64,000 bases of DNA from Magnaporthiopsis rhizophila (GCA_003049465.1 PYSS01000027.1:1-64000); one strand, 5' to 3'. Counted from the first letter of the stretch, positions 1 to 10,694 are shown. Notes: generated by a model not told the origin, from the letters alone. Numbers and translations are program-made.

Positions 1-480
1 GCAAATTTGCCTCGGGGTAATTTTTTAATTTAAAAACCCTTAAAAATTTAAAAATTAATAATTTAATTTATTCCGAAAATCATATAATATTTTTTTTTAA
101 ATTTGTGAAATTTTTTCAACTAGTTCTAACCTAACTGCTGGGCAGCGCGGGCCAAAAAAAAAAGGAATTTATTTGTTTAATAAATATGCTATCGAGCAAA
201 AAAAGGGCATTCCTCTGTTTTTAAATTTTTCACCGATCTTTTTTTAAATTTTAAAAATCCGACGGGTAAATATTTACCGCTAAATTCTTTGCCTAACCAT
301 TTATATTATTTTTCGATAATATTAATCAGTATCAGCAAAAAAGGGTTTCTCCTGTTCAGTTGGCTAGGAGATTTCCAAAAAGGGTGAATAATAATCTTTA
401 TAATCTGGGAAAATCCTATTATTATACACAAAGAGAAAGAAATTTATCTGCTTAAAAAAGGGCAAAGGATTGCCCTTTTA
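1..480. other. AT-rich, gene-free window edge
   Basis: This stretch is strongly A/T-rich, with many T and A runs and no credible open reading frame, and it changes sharply to GC-rich sequence near position 485. Just inside the GC-rich side is a perfect short inverted repeat, ATCGCCC-AAA-GGGCGAT (about 494-510). In Pezizomycotina such blocks are usually RIP-degraded transposon relics, but I recognise no element here, so that origin is inference. No telomere-type repeat is seen. Confidence 0.5.
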
Positions 481-2204
481 TTTGCGCGGAGGCCATCGCC
501 CAAAGGGCGATCTGCCGCTCTAGCCGCACAGGCCGGTTGGCCCGTGCGGGATCCAAAAGGGCCCAAAGGGTCCCTCCATTCCGTCCTCCTTTTCCGGATC
601 GCACGCGCACAAAATGCCTATTCCGACAAATGATAATAATAATAATAAGATGATATTTCCAGTTTTACTATTAAAATTGTCTGGTTTAGTTTGGTTTGGT
701 TAATGGTCTAAATTCTTCCTGCCGTTCAATTCTTGACATTATTGGGCGTGCTTTTAGCCTCATGTTAGCCTCAGTTCGTTGCTGTCTGGAGCCGCTAAGA
801 TCGTACTCGTACTCTCCCCGCCGACAGTTGTTGGGAGGAAAAAAAAAAAAAAAAAAAAAACAGGACTGCTAGTCAAGCGACCGTTGGTACAATAAATCGT
901 CGTCCAGCGCCCAAAATCGCTGCCGGTGACTCCTGCCGAGCTTCCGACTTGGATGGTTCGTCCCTCGATAATTACTGACGGAGAGCGCATAATGTTCGTT
1001 CCTTGGCGCGTACTCATGCATCACAACCGGCTGGATCGTCCTCGCGTAAAACTTCATTACGAGAGCCCACCTAGGTGAGTTGATCTCCCCCTCGATAGTC
1101 GGCGGGGAAAGAGACCCGCGCAACCTATGCGGTGGGGTTTTTGACGTTTCGGGTTGATGCGTGAGCGAGTCGCACGCTGTCGTGTGAGCACGCTATTTGC
1201 ACAGGGCTGTCCAAGGTGGGAGAGGAGAGAAAAGGAAGAGGTCAATGAAGATGAGGAAGAAAAAGAAAAGAAAAAAGTGGCAAAAGAAAAAGTTGAATCT
1301 GGGTATACCAGAGGTGGGTTCCAAAGATTATAGGAGGCAGGACGCGTACCGGATACTACAATTTCCAACTCCGCCCCCATGATTGCGCCTGCCTCCTGCC
1401 CGAAGCCGCGTGGTGGAAGACTATAAGGGTACGTACCGTACCCATTGACGTGGGCAGAGCCTCAGTCACATGGGACGACAGCAGGTCCCGAAGGGAAGGC
1501 GCCGCCCCAGCCGTGCGTGCTGCCTTACCCTCTGGCTCCATTCTCCTGACCGCCGGAGCAAAAAAAGGCTGACTTGACCCCCACAGCTTACGTACACGTA
1601 GGTCTTGACTTGTACCTGGCGGAGATCTCCCCGTGTTCGAGAAGGCGGCAAGGCCAAGAATAGAATTAAGCATCGTTCTGCATGAACCATCCCGTATTCC
1701 CAGGGTGTCACCCGTCCCTGCCAAGCTCTCCTCTGCCTTCTTGATCGACCCGGACCAAACCACCGCCCCGTGGGTCACTTCATCTCGCAATCTGCTGGAT
1801 GTAGGTACCCGGCCCCCAAAGATAGCTAAGCGGCATGAATCGAAGAAACGCCGCCGGCCAAGCAGGAAGGGATGCTTGACTGGAACACGCCTGCCAAAAA
1901 GTCGATTCGCTTGCCGATCACGGCCCGTCGAAAAGCCTTCGCCGGGCCAGGCAATAAATACGACTGGTCCCCATATCTGCTGGGATTTTTTTTTTCTTTT
2001 CCCTTCTCCTTTTCCTCCTCACCCGGTCGCGCAGCAATCATTCATTCTTTTGACTGCTCTACTTTAGCAGTCTCCGTTCTTTTTATTATTTTTCTTTCTG
2101 TCTTTTTGTGTTTCTTTCTGTTTTTTTTTTGTCGGACTTTCTTTTCGTGATTTATTCCCGGGTTTCCCTCGATTGTCTTTTTAAAAAAACACATTGCCGC
2201 CAAA
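481..2204. other. Intergenic region with pyrimidine-rich promoter
   Basis: No gene is recognised. The stretch holds a TAA microsatellite near 631-648 and a 22-base A run at 839-860. From about 1985 to 2195 it is a strongly pyrimidine-rich C/T sequence leading directly to the ATG at 2205, which is typical of a fungal core promoter and 5' leader. Open frames here (for example 1356-1790 minus and 1633-2067 plus) lack recognisable domains or coherent composition. Confidence 0.5.
839..860. repeat. Poly-A run (22 A)
   Basis: An uninterrupted 22-base A homopolymer in non-coding sequence, one of a series of long A/T runs across the window. Confidence 0.9.
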
Positions 2205-3623
2205 ATGCAACTCAAGGCCGTCGCCGTCCTGGCCCTGCCAATCGCCAGCGTCCTGGCCGCTCCTGTCCCCGTCGACGGCGAGATCAACGCGCCCGCAGTC
2301 GCGGAGTCGCCCGGGATCAGTGCTCTCGCGATGAAATTGCCCAAGCTCGGCGGATTCTCGCTCAAAAAGCCGCTCAGGGTCAGCGGGCTTACGCCCAAGA
2401 CGGCGCCCAAGATCAGCGGACTTGCGACCAAGCCAGTCACCAAGTCGGTCACCAAGCCCATCACCAAACCGATCACCAAACCGATCACCAAACCGATCAC
2501 CAAACCGATCACCAAACCGATCACCAAACCGATCACCAAACCGATCACCAAACCGATCACAAAGCCAATCGCCACACCAGCCCAGCCGGCGGCCGCGCCC
2601 GCGCCCAAATCTGCCCCGGTGGTGGGCACGCCGAAGTCCGCTCCCGTGGCGGATACGCCGAAGCCTGTTCCCGTAGCGGGTACACCGAAATCCATTCCAG
2701 CGGCGGATAAGCCGAAAACAGTTCCCGTAGGCGATACGCCGAAATCTGCTCCCGTGGCGGATATGCCAAAATCCGCTCCAGTAGCGGATACGCCCAAAGC
2801 TGTTCCAGTGGCTGATAAGCCGGCATCCGCTCCATCTTCGCCGGCGGACCGCGATCAGCCCGTGTCGGCGGACCGCAACCAGCCCGTATCGGCGGACCGT
2901 AACCAGCCCGTGTCGCTAGACCGCAGCCAGTCCCTGTCGGCGGGCCGCTACCAGAGGACGCGTGACTTCGAGCTAGCGCCCAACTACGACTCCTCGCCCG
3001 CGGACACCTTCGAGCCCAACCAGTACCCTCCCGGCCGAGGCGGCCGCATCACGCAGATGCTCGGCAATGGCCTCCAGGGGGCCGTCCAGCACGCACTCAC
3101 CGACTCGGTTGCCGCGCAGGTGGGCGAGGCCCTGTCGTCGGTCTTCAACAAGATCAAGGATCGCACGAGCTGGAAACAAGCGCGAGAGATCTTCACCAAG
3201 AACACCAGCCAGACCCTGTGGGACAGCAACCCCGACCCGACCAAGATCGCTGCCGCCATCTGCTGCAGCACCGAGTACACCGTCCAACACCGGACCGGCG
3301 TCGTCGGCAGGAACAGCATGGAGCTCGCCTCCAAGAGGGAGGCCATCAAGGCCGTCTACGACTGCTTCTACTTGACCACCCCGAACACCTTCACCCCCAC
3401 CGGCGACACCAGCTACAAAAGCCTGGCCTTCCAGACCGACGACCGCTGCACCTGGAAGGACAACGTCCTCACCTGCGTTGAAGGTCCTGTCCCTGAGAGG
3501 GTTGCTGTCCCCGCCAAGGCTGGCGGCCCCGTCGGCGCTGCTGGGCCCGTCGGGGCTTCTAGCCCTGTCGATGCTGCTAGCCCGGCCGACGCTGCTGGCT
3601 ACGCCGGAGGTCCTAGCCTGTGA
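2205..3623 (+). CDS. Secreted repetitive protein with ITKP array
   Basis: Single-exon gene for 472 residues, function not recognised. The ATG sits in a good context (GCCAAAATGC) behind a pyrimidine-rich leader. Residues 1-18 are a signal peptide, likely cut before APVPVDGE. The mature protein has four low-complexity blocks: a lysine-rich segment; about nine near-perfect 12-bp units encoding ITKP (about 2460-2567); eight units of about nine residues of the type SAPVADTPK (about 2605-2830); and ADRNQPVS units to about 2940. A compact non-repetitive domain follows (about residues 265-430), with cysteines in an ICCS pair, YDCF, DRCT and LTCV contexts. The tail is Gly/Ala/Pro-rich. The layout suggests a cell-wall or extracellular protein with a disordered lysine-rich spacer and a disulfide-bonded C-terminal domain; an effector or adhesin role would be inference. 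A 251-residue antisense frame over the repeats is a compositional shadow. Confidence 0.85.
   Translation: MQLKAVAVLALPIASVLAAPVPVDGEINAPAVAESPGISALAMKLPKLGGFSLKKPLRVSGLTPKTAPKISGLATKPVTKSVTKPITKPITKPITKPITKPITKPITKPITKPITKPITKPIATPAQPAAAPAPKSAPVVGTPKSAPVADTPKPVPVAGTPKSIPAADKPKTVPVGDTPKSAPVADMPKSAPVADTPKAVPVADKPASAPSSPADRDQPVSADRNQPVSADRNQPVSLDRSQSLSAGRYQRTRDFELAPNYDSSPADTFEPNQYPPGRGGRITQMLGNGLQGAVQHALTDSVAAQVGEALSSVFNKIKDRTSWKQAREIFTKNTSQTLWDSNPDPTKIAAAICCSTEYTVQHRTGVVGRNSMELASKREAIKAVYDCFYLTTPNTFTPTGDTSYKSLAFQTDDRCTWKDNVLTCVEGPVPERVAVPAKAGGPVGAAGPVGASSPVDAASPADAAGYAGGPSL
2460..2567 (+). repeat. 12-bp coding minisatellite (ITKP)
   Basis: About nine head-to-tail copies of ATCACCAAACCG, nearly identical at the nucleotide level and in frame. 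Identity at silent positions points to recent expansion, so copy number is probably variable between strains. Confidence 0.9.
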
Positions 3624-3729
3624 GTGGAGCTAGTAGGGTCATAGGGAGAAAGGGCAGCAAGGAGCGCATACCTGGCATTTACATTGCGGAGTGGATACCT
3701 AACATCATTGACGGCGCAATATCCGACTG

Positions 3730-3754
3730 TTTTTTTTTTTTTTTTTTTTTTTTT
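3730..3754. repeat. Poly-T run (25 T)
   Basis: Uninterrupted T homopolymer about 105 bp downstream of the stop codon at 3623, in non-coding sequence. Confidence 0.9.
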
Positions 3755-4155
3755 CGCCCCTGCATTTTCTCTCCAGCTTGCTCATGGCCCATACCTCCTC
3801 CATTTTGAAAGGGTTCCACGATTGCCCTGCCCTTGGGCCGAGGACCTTGCCTCTCTGTACATATGTCTACTTTCATGCGCATATTTCTTTTTCTTTTGGG
3901 GCGTTCTTCGGACATATATTGCAAATCTATCTTGCTTCTCCAAAATGACAGGTCCGGCCAGGGGAGCCATGAACCGGGGGCGTCCACCACCAGGGGTCGC
4001 CCGGCTCCTGCACAGCCACCCCTTGACGGAGCGGCCGAGGCCGCTACACGCCAGGAAGTCATGAACCTAGGAGTGGGCTATAAGGGGTGGGAAAGTAATT
4101 GCATTTACCCGAGACCCCTTTCCTTTTCCGCTGTTTTCGGATGGAAACTTTTGGC

Positions 4156-4183
4156 AAAAAAAAAAAAAAAAAAAAAAAAAAAA
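4156..4183. repeat. Poly-A run (28 A)
   Basis: Uninterrupted A homopolymer in non-coding sequence, opposite in polarity to the run at 3730-3754. Confidence 0.9.
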
Positions 4184-5096
4184 TCGCGAAAGAGTGAAGT
4201 TGGCCACAATCCCGCATTGTTTCCCAGGCCGCCAAGAAAAGCCACAGTGAGCGGCGGAGGCGGAGTAAAGGAGGCTCCATCGTGCACACTGCCATATCAC
4301 ATCTCCTAATTGATAGCTATTATACCACATCCCAGCTCTCCCCTTGTTATGCCCTCCCAGCAGTCCTGCGGTCGATTGGCGGAACCCTTCCTGCGTCATA
4401 CAAGACACAATGGCAATCCTGGAAGGGCTGGACGAGGCGACGGCGGGCCTGACAATGGGCCGTTTGGGTCCCTGGGCATCCTCAAGCTCCAGAACATGAG
4501 CACTCGCTCGCCTCTGCCTCGCCGAAACCCGCGGCGGGCGCTCACGGTCGTCCAGGCCGTTGTGTATGCGACTCTGACCCAGGACAGCTTTCCGAGGGAC
4601 GCTGTGCACGCCCAAGTCCGTCCTTGGGAAAGGGCGCTGCGGCCAGTAGAGCACCAGGATTTAGGCCAGGGTCTCTTTGAACACCGTTGGGTAATGTCCC
4701 CCTTGGAACCAGGCTGGCAGGACCGGACGTCGAAATAATTACAGCTTCCACGCCCATTCCTAAAACGGCATTTGGACACTGGGAAGCAGTGAACCCGACG
4801 TATGGTGCCTGGCCTCATGCCCCGCCGCACCCCAGAGCCGGCACATTCGAGGCCCTCATCATCACCTCCTCCCTCTGGCCGTAGAGGCCAGCGTAGACAA
4901 AGCACGACGCAGATTGTCGCCCGGCGGTTGAAGACCCACGAGTCCAGATGCCGGGCCAGCACGGCCACCCCCGCGTGTGATCCATTTGGTAGGCCGCCGC
5001 CAGGAGATCGCCCCGACATCTTGTACTCCTCTCCAGGACCACACATGCTATTTTCTGGCAGATCTTTTCTAGTTGGGACTGGATTCTGCCTCATTT

Positions 5097-5119
5097 CTTT
5101 TTTTTTTTTTTTTTTTTTT
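5097..5119. repeat. Poly-T run (23 T)
   Basis: Uninterrupted T homopolymer in non-coding sequence. Confidence 0.9.
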
Positions 5120-6484
5120 GCACACCTTTGCACTCAATGGTAATTATGTAATGTCATTCCAGTCCCAGAGAGGCCGCCGAGGCCAACGCTCAACGCATTC
5201 TCAGGGGCACGCAAACCAAAGGGCCACCAGAGATGCCATAATGGCCGAGACTACCGACTTTCAATGGCTTCGTTATGAGGATGATGACTCTTTGAAGCTT
5301 GTCCCGTTCTTTTCACTCATTTCCTTTGTTTGATGAGCATGGCGAGGTGACGTTCCGGCGCAAACAGTTTGACTGCAGGAATAGTTTGCTCAAGCACCAC
5401 GTAGTCTATCTATGTTCGTTGCTCTCCCTCGTGGTAGATGTCTCCCGGGCCCCAAACCTAACTGCATGGCCCTCACTTTACGGATGTCCGATGCAGCGCT
5501 GAGCACATTCCCCTTTGGTGAGAAAGATATCTCGAGAATGGGCCTCAGTCAATAGTAGAGTATAAAAAGACTTTGCTCTGAAGCTATTATCATGCTTCCA
5601 GCGAAACTCCTTTTGTCCACATTTATGGTTTTTTTTTTTTGGTCACCCATCTTCCTTCCCACATTTATTCCGCTCCAACTCCACCTATGTCGCTCACATC
5701 ATTCTCTTTTTTTTCCTGTGGAAATGTGGAGCCGGCCCAGTCTCTCGTTCCAACTCTCTTCACAGAGCTTGATCTTTGCCCAGCTGAAAAAAATTTCTTG
5801 CCTTTCCCACCACAACACAACCGGACATCTCACCGGCCTCGAAGCCCCCGGCGGTGATTCGCGGATTGTATTTTCGACACGCGCGGGGTTGAATCCTTTG
5901 CAGACGATCAAGAAACTGGAGCGCACAGCATCTGCAGAAGCTGAAGCGCACGGCATCTCCAGAAGCTGAAGCGCAAGGCAAGTCTTTCCCCAAAGAGCCC
6001 CGAAAACTTCCGGATACAATCCTGTTTCCCAGCGCCGGCGAGTTTCGCTGTCCCATGCAGCCAGACGCGACTGGGCCCTCAATTACCACCACATCACCGG
6101 CCCGCTTGCCTAATCAATGCCCAACTGGCGAGATAGATATCTGGCCAACTAATTAGCATGGAGGGTGCTAACTACCCAGCGTATAGACGCCCTGGCACTT
6201 TAATCGTCAGATTCAAAATCATCTCGTCCATCGTCATTACAAGATACTTCATTCCATCGCGGCAGAGTCGTAGTAGATGCCGACGGCTTCGATACGCCTG
6301 CCAAGGTCCCGACGACGCTGCCTCACGTCGATATCGACTACTTGTGAAGATCCCACTGCGCCACACAAGCTAAAAGCGAAGCCCCGCTTATCAACCAGTG
6401 GCTGACAATTGGGTCAAATATCCTTCGCGACACGACTCTCTGCGCTGGGCCCTGTGGCGGGCCCTTGTCCCGCACCGGAAGGCT

Positions 6485-6651
6485 ATGGATACCCCCGAGG
6501 CGACCGTCGCCGCCCTGGCCGCGGTCGATGTAGCAATACCATCAATTCTGGCCTCAGCGGGCCTCCCTGAGCAGGCGAGGAATGCCATTGTCGCAGCCCT
6601 GGAGGAGCCTGTCTATGACTGTATTATGGGCGTCTTGCAGCCCTACACAAG
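6485..6651 (+). CDS. Possible small helical ORF fragment, unknown
   Basis: An ATG at 6485 opens a frame for about 55 residues rich in Ala, Val and Ile (VDVAIPSILASAGLPEQ near the middle). It reaches a plausible donor, CAAG|GTAACT at 6651/6652, whose intron would end at CTATTTAG (6779). The frame is open upstream to about 6372 without another ATG. The string SILxSAGL resembles part of the 115-residue protein at 27526-27937, so this may be a diverged or broken relative. The downstream exon frame gives no recognisable domain. I treat it as a candidate exon of a small or decayed gene, not a secure annotation. Confidence 0.3.
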
Positions 6652-6784
6652 GTAACTATCTCTTTTGTTTCTCTTCCCCCTTCCTTTTTCATTTTCTATA
6701 CTCTTTCCTTCATCTGAATTCAGCTTTTCGTATCCTGAACATGGCTGGTCCTTGCTGACTCCGATGCCTTCTATTTAGGCTCCT
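6625..6784 (+). repeat. Duplicated exon-intron segment, copy 1
   Basis: Shares its order and most of its sequence with 6937-7158: the end of an exon (CTTGCAGCCCTACACAAG), a GT donor, a pyrimidine-rich intron, CATCTGAATTCAGC, ATGGCTGGTCCTT, CTCCGATGCCTTC and the TAG acceptor. This copy keeps a mixed C/T intron tract. Confidence 0.75.
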
Positions 6785-6936
6785 GGCGGGGTCATCGTAC
6801 CCATTGCACTGTTTATCTTGGGGCGGGCGTGGTCGATTTCCCGGGCGGCGAGATCATGAATCCGATCGAAACAACGATCACGATACATTCTTTTGGCACC
6901 AATTGTTCTGCCTTCGAGAAGCCCGTCTCCCGCGTT

Positions 6937-6973
6937 ATTGTGGGAGACTTGCAGCCCTACCCAAGGTAATTAT

Positions 6974-7048
<75 letters not shown>

Positions 7049-7158
7049 CNCCCTTTCCTTTTTCTTTTTCTATACATTTCTTTCATCTGAATCAGCCTTC
7101 CGAATTCTGACCATGGCTGGTCCTTCTTAACTCCGATGCCTTCCATATAGGGCCCTGG
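6937..7158 (+). repeat. Duplicated exon-intron segment, copy 2, with T expansion
   Basis: Second copy of the segment at 6625-6784. Its pyrimidine tract is replaced by two very long T runs (about 6978-7012 and 7018-7048) separated by CCC. An undetermined base (N) stands at 7050 at the end of the second run, so the true length here is uncertain. Both the duplicated donor and the acceptor are retained. Confidence 0.75.
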
Positions 7159-7472
7159 GTCTCCAGATGTCACGGAGGTTCCCGGCGGCCGGCCGGACCA
7201 ATCGCCAGAAGTAGGGCGGCCAATCGGCCTTCCAGCATCGCGGGGTAACGGCCAGGAGCAGTTGTTAAAATTAGTATGGAAAAAACAAAGACAGCGTTTG
7301 CTCTGGGACAGGCCCTAATCCACAAAGCATAAAATTTACAGCTCCGGAGCCTTATTCCCATATTTATCCGCACACATCCCTTCAACCCCGAAACTCTCTA
7401 CTGCGCGACATTTCCCCCGCCACATGCAGCTCTAGGAGCACGCCGGATAGGTCCTCTCTCGGCCAGGACGCC

Positions 7473-8209
7473 TTAGACAATTGCGTTTATAAATTCCTGG
7501 GCGAAGCTGCCGCAATTGAAGGTAGAAACGCTATAAACCTTGCCCGCTGCCAATCTCTGAGCTATATCAAGGTAAGAATTTTAAGTTAGTCGGCTGTCTT
7601 GTCTCACGAAACGGGGGGAAGTGACAATTGGAAAGTATACTTACCTTTGGACTTGAGAGAAGGCGAATCGCCCCCCTTGACGCGGCCATCCCTAACCGTT
7701 CCCTTGAACTTCCAGTCCACCGGGCCGCCGTGGACGGCCTCCGCCGGCTCAGCGTAGACTTCTATCTTGGCGCCGTCACCGTTGTTATGATTCTTCACCC
7801 AGTCCTTCTCCGAAAACTCAATGCCGTAGGCGGTCCACCCGGTGCTGGGGTTGCCAACAAGGACGTCGGTGTGCTGCCCGCCCTGGGTGGCGGTAAGGCG
7901 TCTGAGCTCATCGTGGTCGAGGTGATGGGCTTCCGTGGGCTTTTTGAGGTTCATCGGTTTCTGGTCGACGCGTAGCCACACCTGAATCCTGCTCTTGTCG
8001 ATGTAGCCGGGCGCGGCTGGGGGGGTCTTTCCGCTGGTGGAGCCGGACGAGGACGCTCTCGGCTTGATGGCACGCTTGATAGGCTCAGAGACGTGGATGG
8101 CCGTGTCCCGGACCGCGAGAACATCAACCTCCGATCCCGGGTTAAGCGGGAGCGCGACGATGCTGCTAGCCAGACTGGCGAGGATGATGGTGAAGGTGGA
8201 GAGCTGCAT
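7473..8209 (-). CDS. Secreted protein with H...NC motif (possible papain-like fold)
   Basis: Two exons (8209-7645 and 7561-7473) joined across an 83-bp intron (GTAAGT...CTAAC...TATAG) give 217 residues. Unspliced reading would stop prematurely after an unrelated tail, whereas the spliced tail is coherent. Residues 1-19 are a signal peptide. A variable linker precedes a domain with QHTDVLVG (His113), TAYGIEF, and near the C-terminus YSVSTFNCGSFAQEF (Cys205). A histidine followed about 90 residues later by Y-x4-NC-x2-F resembles the circularly permuted papain-like families (PPPDE/DUF862, LRAT, NlpC/P60), where these residues form the catalytic pair. That link is motif-based inference. If correct, this would be a secreted member of a mostly intracellular group; otherwise it is a secreted protein of unknown role. 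Confidence 0.75.
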
Positions 8210-8240
8210 GTTGGCTGAATGTAATGGTGTTTGTTGTGGC

Positions 8241-8335
8241 GAAAGGAAAGGTTCAAAAGGAAAGTCACAAAGTGAGAGTCACAAAAGGAAAGTCACAAAA
8301 AGAAAGTCACAAAAGGAAAGTGACAAAAGGAAAGG
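8241..8335. repeat. Short tandem repeat (GTCACAAAAGGAAA type)
   Basis: Five to six imperfect copies of a 14-16 bp unit close to GTCACAAAAGGAAA. They lie 32 bp upstream of the ATG of the minus-strand gene ending at 8209, so they would be in its 5' leader or core promoter, where they read as pyrimidine-rich TTTCCTTTTGTGAC units. Copy number could vary among strains. Confidence 0.8.
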
Positions 8336-9364
8336 TTGGTTGGTGAGATGACTGAAAGTGTTTGTGTTGTGTGTGGTAGAAAAAAAATTCCAACCGTAGC
8401 TGTGACGAGGTTGAAGCTGGTCTTATAGGAAATTTGTACTTGACCATCTGGAGACAGGGTTCGACTTTGGGACATTACTGTGGTAGTAACGACAAAACAC
8501 GTGCTGCAAAAATAGCATGTCGCGGTGCCTATCAAAGAGAGTTCGCAATAGTGTGGATCCCCGACAACTGCGAAAGTTCTATTATCACGGGCGAGGCGGA
8601 ATGCGCCTAACCCCTTATGCTCTCCCCTCCCAATCCCCCCTGCTTTACTTAGCTCGGTAGATACCTAGGTAGGGAGGTAAGGTATCAAAGTAGGTAGGCA
8701 CCTAAAATCATACGCTGCGGCGGTGGCAGTAGCCTCGTTCGACAATATGCGAGACATCGAAACTTTCTTCAGCTTCCCTCTGGCTACATAACCGCTTTGG
8801 ATCCAATGTGGCGGTGGGACGAGGCAAATCAATATCCGACGACTAAGAGAGTAGGATTCCCTACCAGCCGGGGATTCCGGGCACACAGCCAGGATTCAAC
8901 GCATAGGCCATGAAGCGCCCTCTGGCAGGGCTATGCTTGTGACACATGGTACCGTGCAGGCGGTACGCGGTCGGAAGAATAGAAGCTTCGATGAGCCTCG
9001 TCTCCGTCGGCCACTTGCCCAGCCCGAGCGGGCCGATCTGGGCGAGAGTGGGGCCACCTGGCGTGGGGCGTCGGCCCAGGGCCTAGCACCCCTTTTTCAA
9101 TTAGCACGACCTGAACGTACGCAGCACACCGTCCATGCCACTCCATCGAGCAGACAAATGCCACTCTAGTGAGCCGATGGCAAGGCACTGCACTCCCCGC
9201 TGCGGCTATTTATGAACGATTACATGTATCCTTTGCCTGCCCTTCCATTGTTTGCCCTGCCAAACCTACCGCTCCTCTGACTTGAAGCTTCTGCGCAATC
9301 CAATCTTTCGACGTCCAAAACTTTAGTAAACTGCCACTGCACAACCTTACAGCCGGTTCCAAAA
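8336..9364. other. Intergenic region between divergent genes
   Basis: About 1 kb with no recognisable gene, shared between the divergent genes at 7473-8209 (minus) and 9365-10694 (plus). It contains TACCTAGGTAGG-type motifs at 8652-8704 and a single CACGTG near 8499. The 160 bp before 9365 are pyrimidine-rich. Confidence 0.45.
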
Positions 9365-10694
9365 ATGAGTGTGCAAAAGAACAGCGTTGTCAGCGACAAC
9401 CGCTGGGTCGACTACCCTCTCGACGACCGCCGTCGCGACAGGGTCGACGAGGTCAAGCGATACCTAGACAAAGGACTCCTCACCCAAGGTAGGCGGGCTC
9501 CCTCTAACCTAGATCTCCACTCGATGGATGGCGTGCGCTTACTCGGCTCTTTGATATAGACAAGGTGCTGGAACGTCTGACCGAGTCGGTACTGGCCGAG
9601 GTAGACCCGTCAACCCTCGCTTGCCATTTCGAGAAACTTGCCGATCCGTCGACTGGATGTCAGTGTATGTTTTGTGCTCCTATTTTTTTTTATCCTGCTG
9701 TTTTCTAACCCCACTCCTAGACATTACCTTGGAGAGTTTTACCGACAAGTTCCGTTCGTTGCTCCAGGGCAGCGTCGAAGTCCCCTCCTCCGCCGTCAAA
9801 GTCCTATTTGGTGTCTTGCGCTGGTACTCAGCCTTCCCGTTCCCTCGTCCGGCCGAGGAGGTCGTGGACGAGGCCGGGTTTGTGCGCGCTGTCGCCATGC
9901 TCTCTCGACTCCGGCCGCAGGATCGGTCCGGCGACATCACCTACGATCAGGTGACGGGCAGTCTGGGCCCGCACAGCGGATGGATAGTTGTAGCGCGGCA
10001 TGTCCGCGCCGGCGAGGACTGGAGGCGGCGCATCTTCCGCGCGCTCACCACCCCCACCCCTTGCCTCGGCGCCACCGGCGGGGCCGCCGACGGCAGCACC
10101 CAGATGTGCACGGTCGCCGTGCCCAGGTTCATCGTCTTGGAGCAGGTGGCGGGGCCTCCCGAGGGCCAAGTGGAACCATCCTCAGACGCGGATGACGACT
10201 GGCGGGACATCCTCTTCATGCACGACGAAGATGAACGCACCGTGGACCTCCGCGACGTGCTCGCCGAAACGTCTCCGATCAAGCATAGGATCAGCGGAAG
10301 GCCGATGCGGGAGAGCTACGACGACGTCGTCGCCGGCGGCGTCCTGCCAATCCAGACACCGCCGCTGGCCGAGCTGGCGGTTCCGCGACGGTCGCTGTGT
10401 GACTTTCTCACGCTCCTGGTCGAGTGTGGCGGCGGCAGAACAGACGGCGACGGCCTGGCTTCCAGCTTGAGGGGCTGGGCGCAAGAGCTTGGGCAACAGG
10501 GCGACGATGGTGGTCTCGACTGGGGGACTTGCAACGCCTCGTTGGAGAAGCACGAGGTAAGTTGTTCCCTCTTTATGCCCCGCATGTGTTCGTCCACCCT
10601 CAGGGACACAACTACTAACTCGTCGATCCAGCGAGAGTTTCAAGAGGCGCTGGCTCAAGTCATGTCCCTTTTCACAAGAGATGACAACATTTAG
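9365..10694 (+). CDS. Conserved-looking fungal protein of unknown function
   Basis: Four exons (9365-9488, 9560-9664, 9721-10556, 10632-10694) with clean GT-AG introns of 71, 56 and 75 bp keep one frame and encode 375 residues. The N-terminus is short, charged and soluble, without a signal peptide or membrane segment. An alpha-helical region follows, with a segment (YITLESFTDKFRSLLQ) that loosely recalls helix-loop-helix or GAP-like all-helical domains, but no signature is complete. The middle holds an aliphatic stretch (SGWIVVARH) and an acidic HDEDERTVDLRD segment. I do not recognise the family. The third intron is a multiple of three and would read through without a stop; it was assigned from its GTAAGT donor and CTAACTCGTCGATCCAG end, so the tail is the least certain part. 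Confidence 0.8.

Larger units (their letters stand above)
3624..6484. other. Gene-poor intergenic region
   Basis: I recognise no gene in about 2.9 kb. It contains three long homopolymers (3730-3754, 4156-4183, 5097-5119). A TATAAAAAG motif near 5561 precedes an ATG at 5592, whose 125-codon frame is an unconvincing product of T-rich sequence. An imperfect tandem duplication of about 24 bp (unit roughly AGCTGAAGCGCACGGCATCT) lies at about 5918-5975. None of the open frames shows a domain. Confidence 0.4.

Noticed and set aside
1197..1382. Lysine-rich 61-codon frame
   Set aside because: Produced by an A/G-rich tract; no conserved feature.
2042..2797. 251-codon minus-strand frame with VIGL repeats
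   Set aside because: Complement of the ITKP minisatellite; apparent membrane-like repeats are a by-product of the 12-bp unit.
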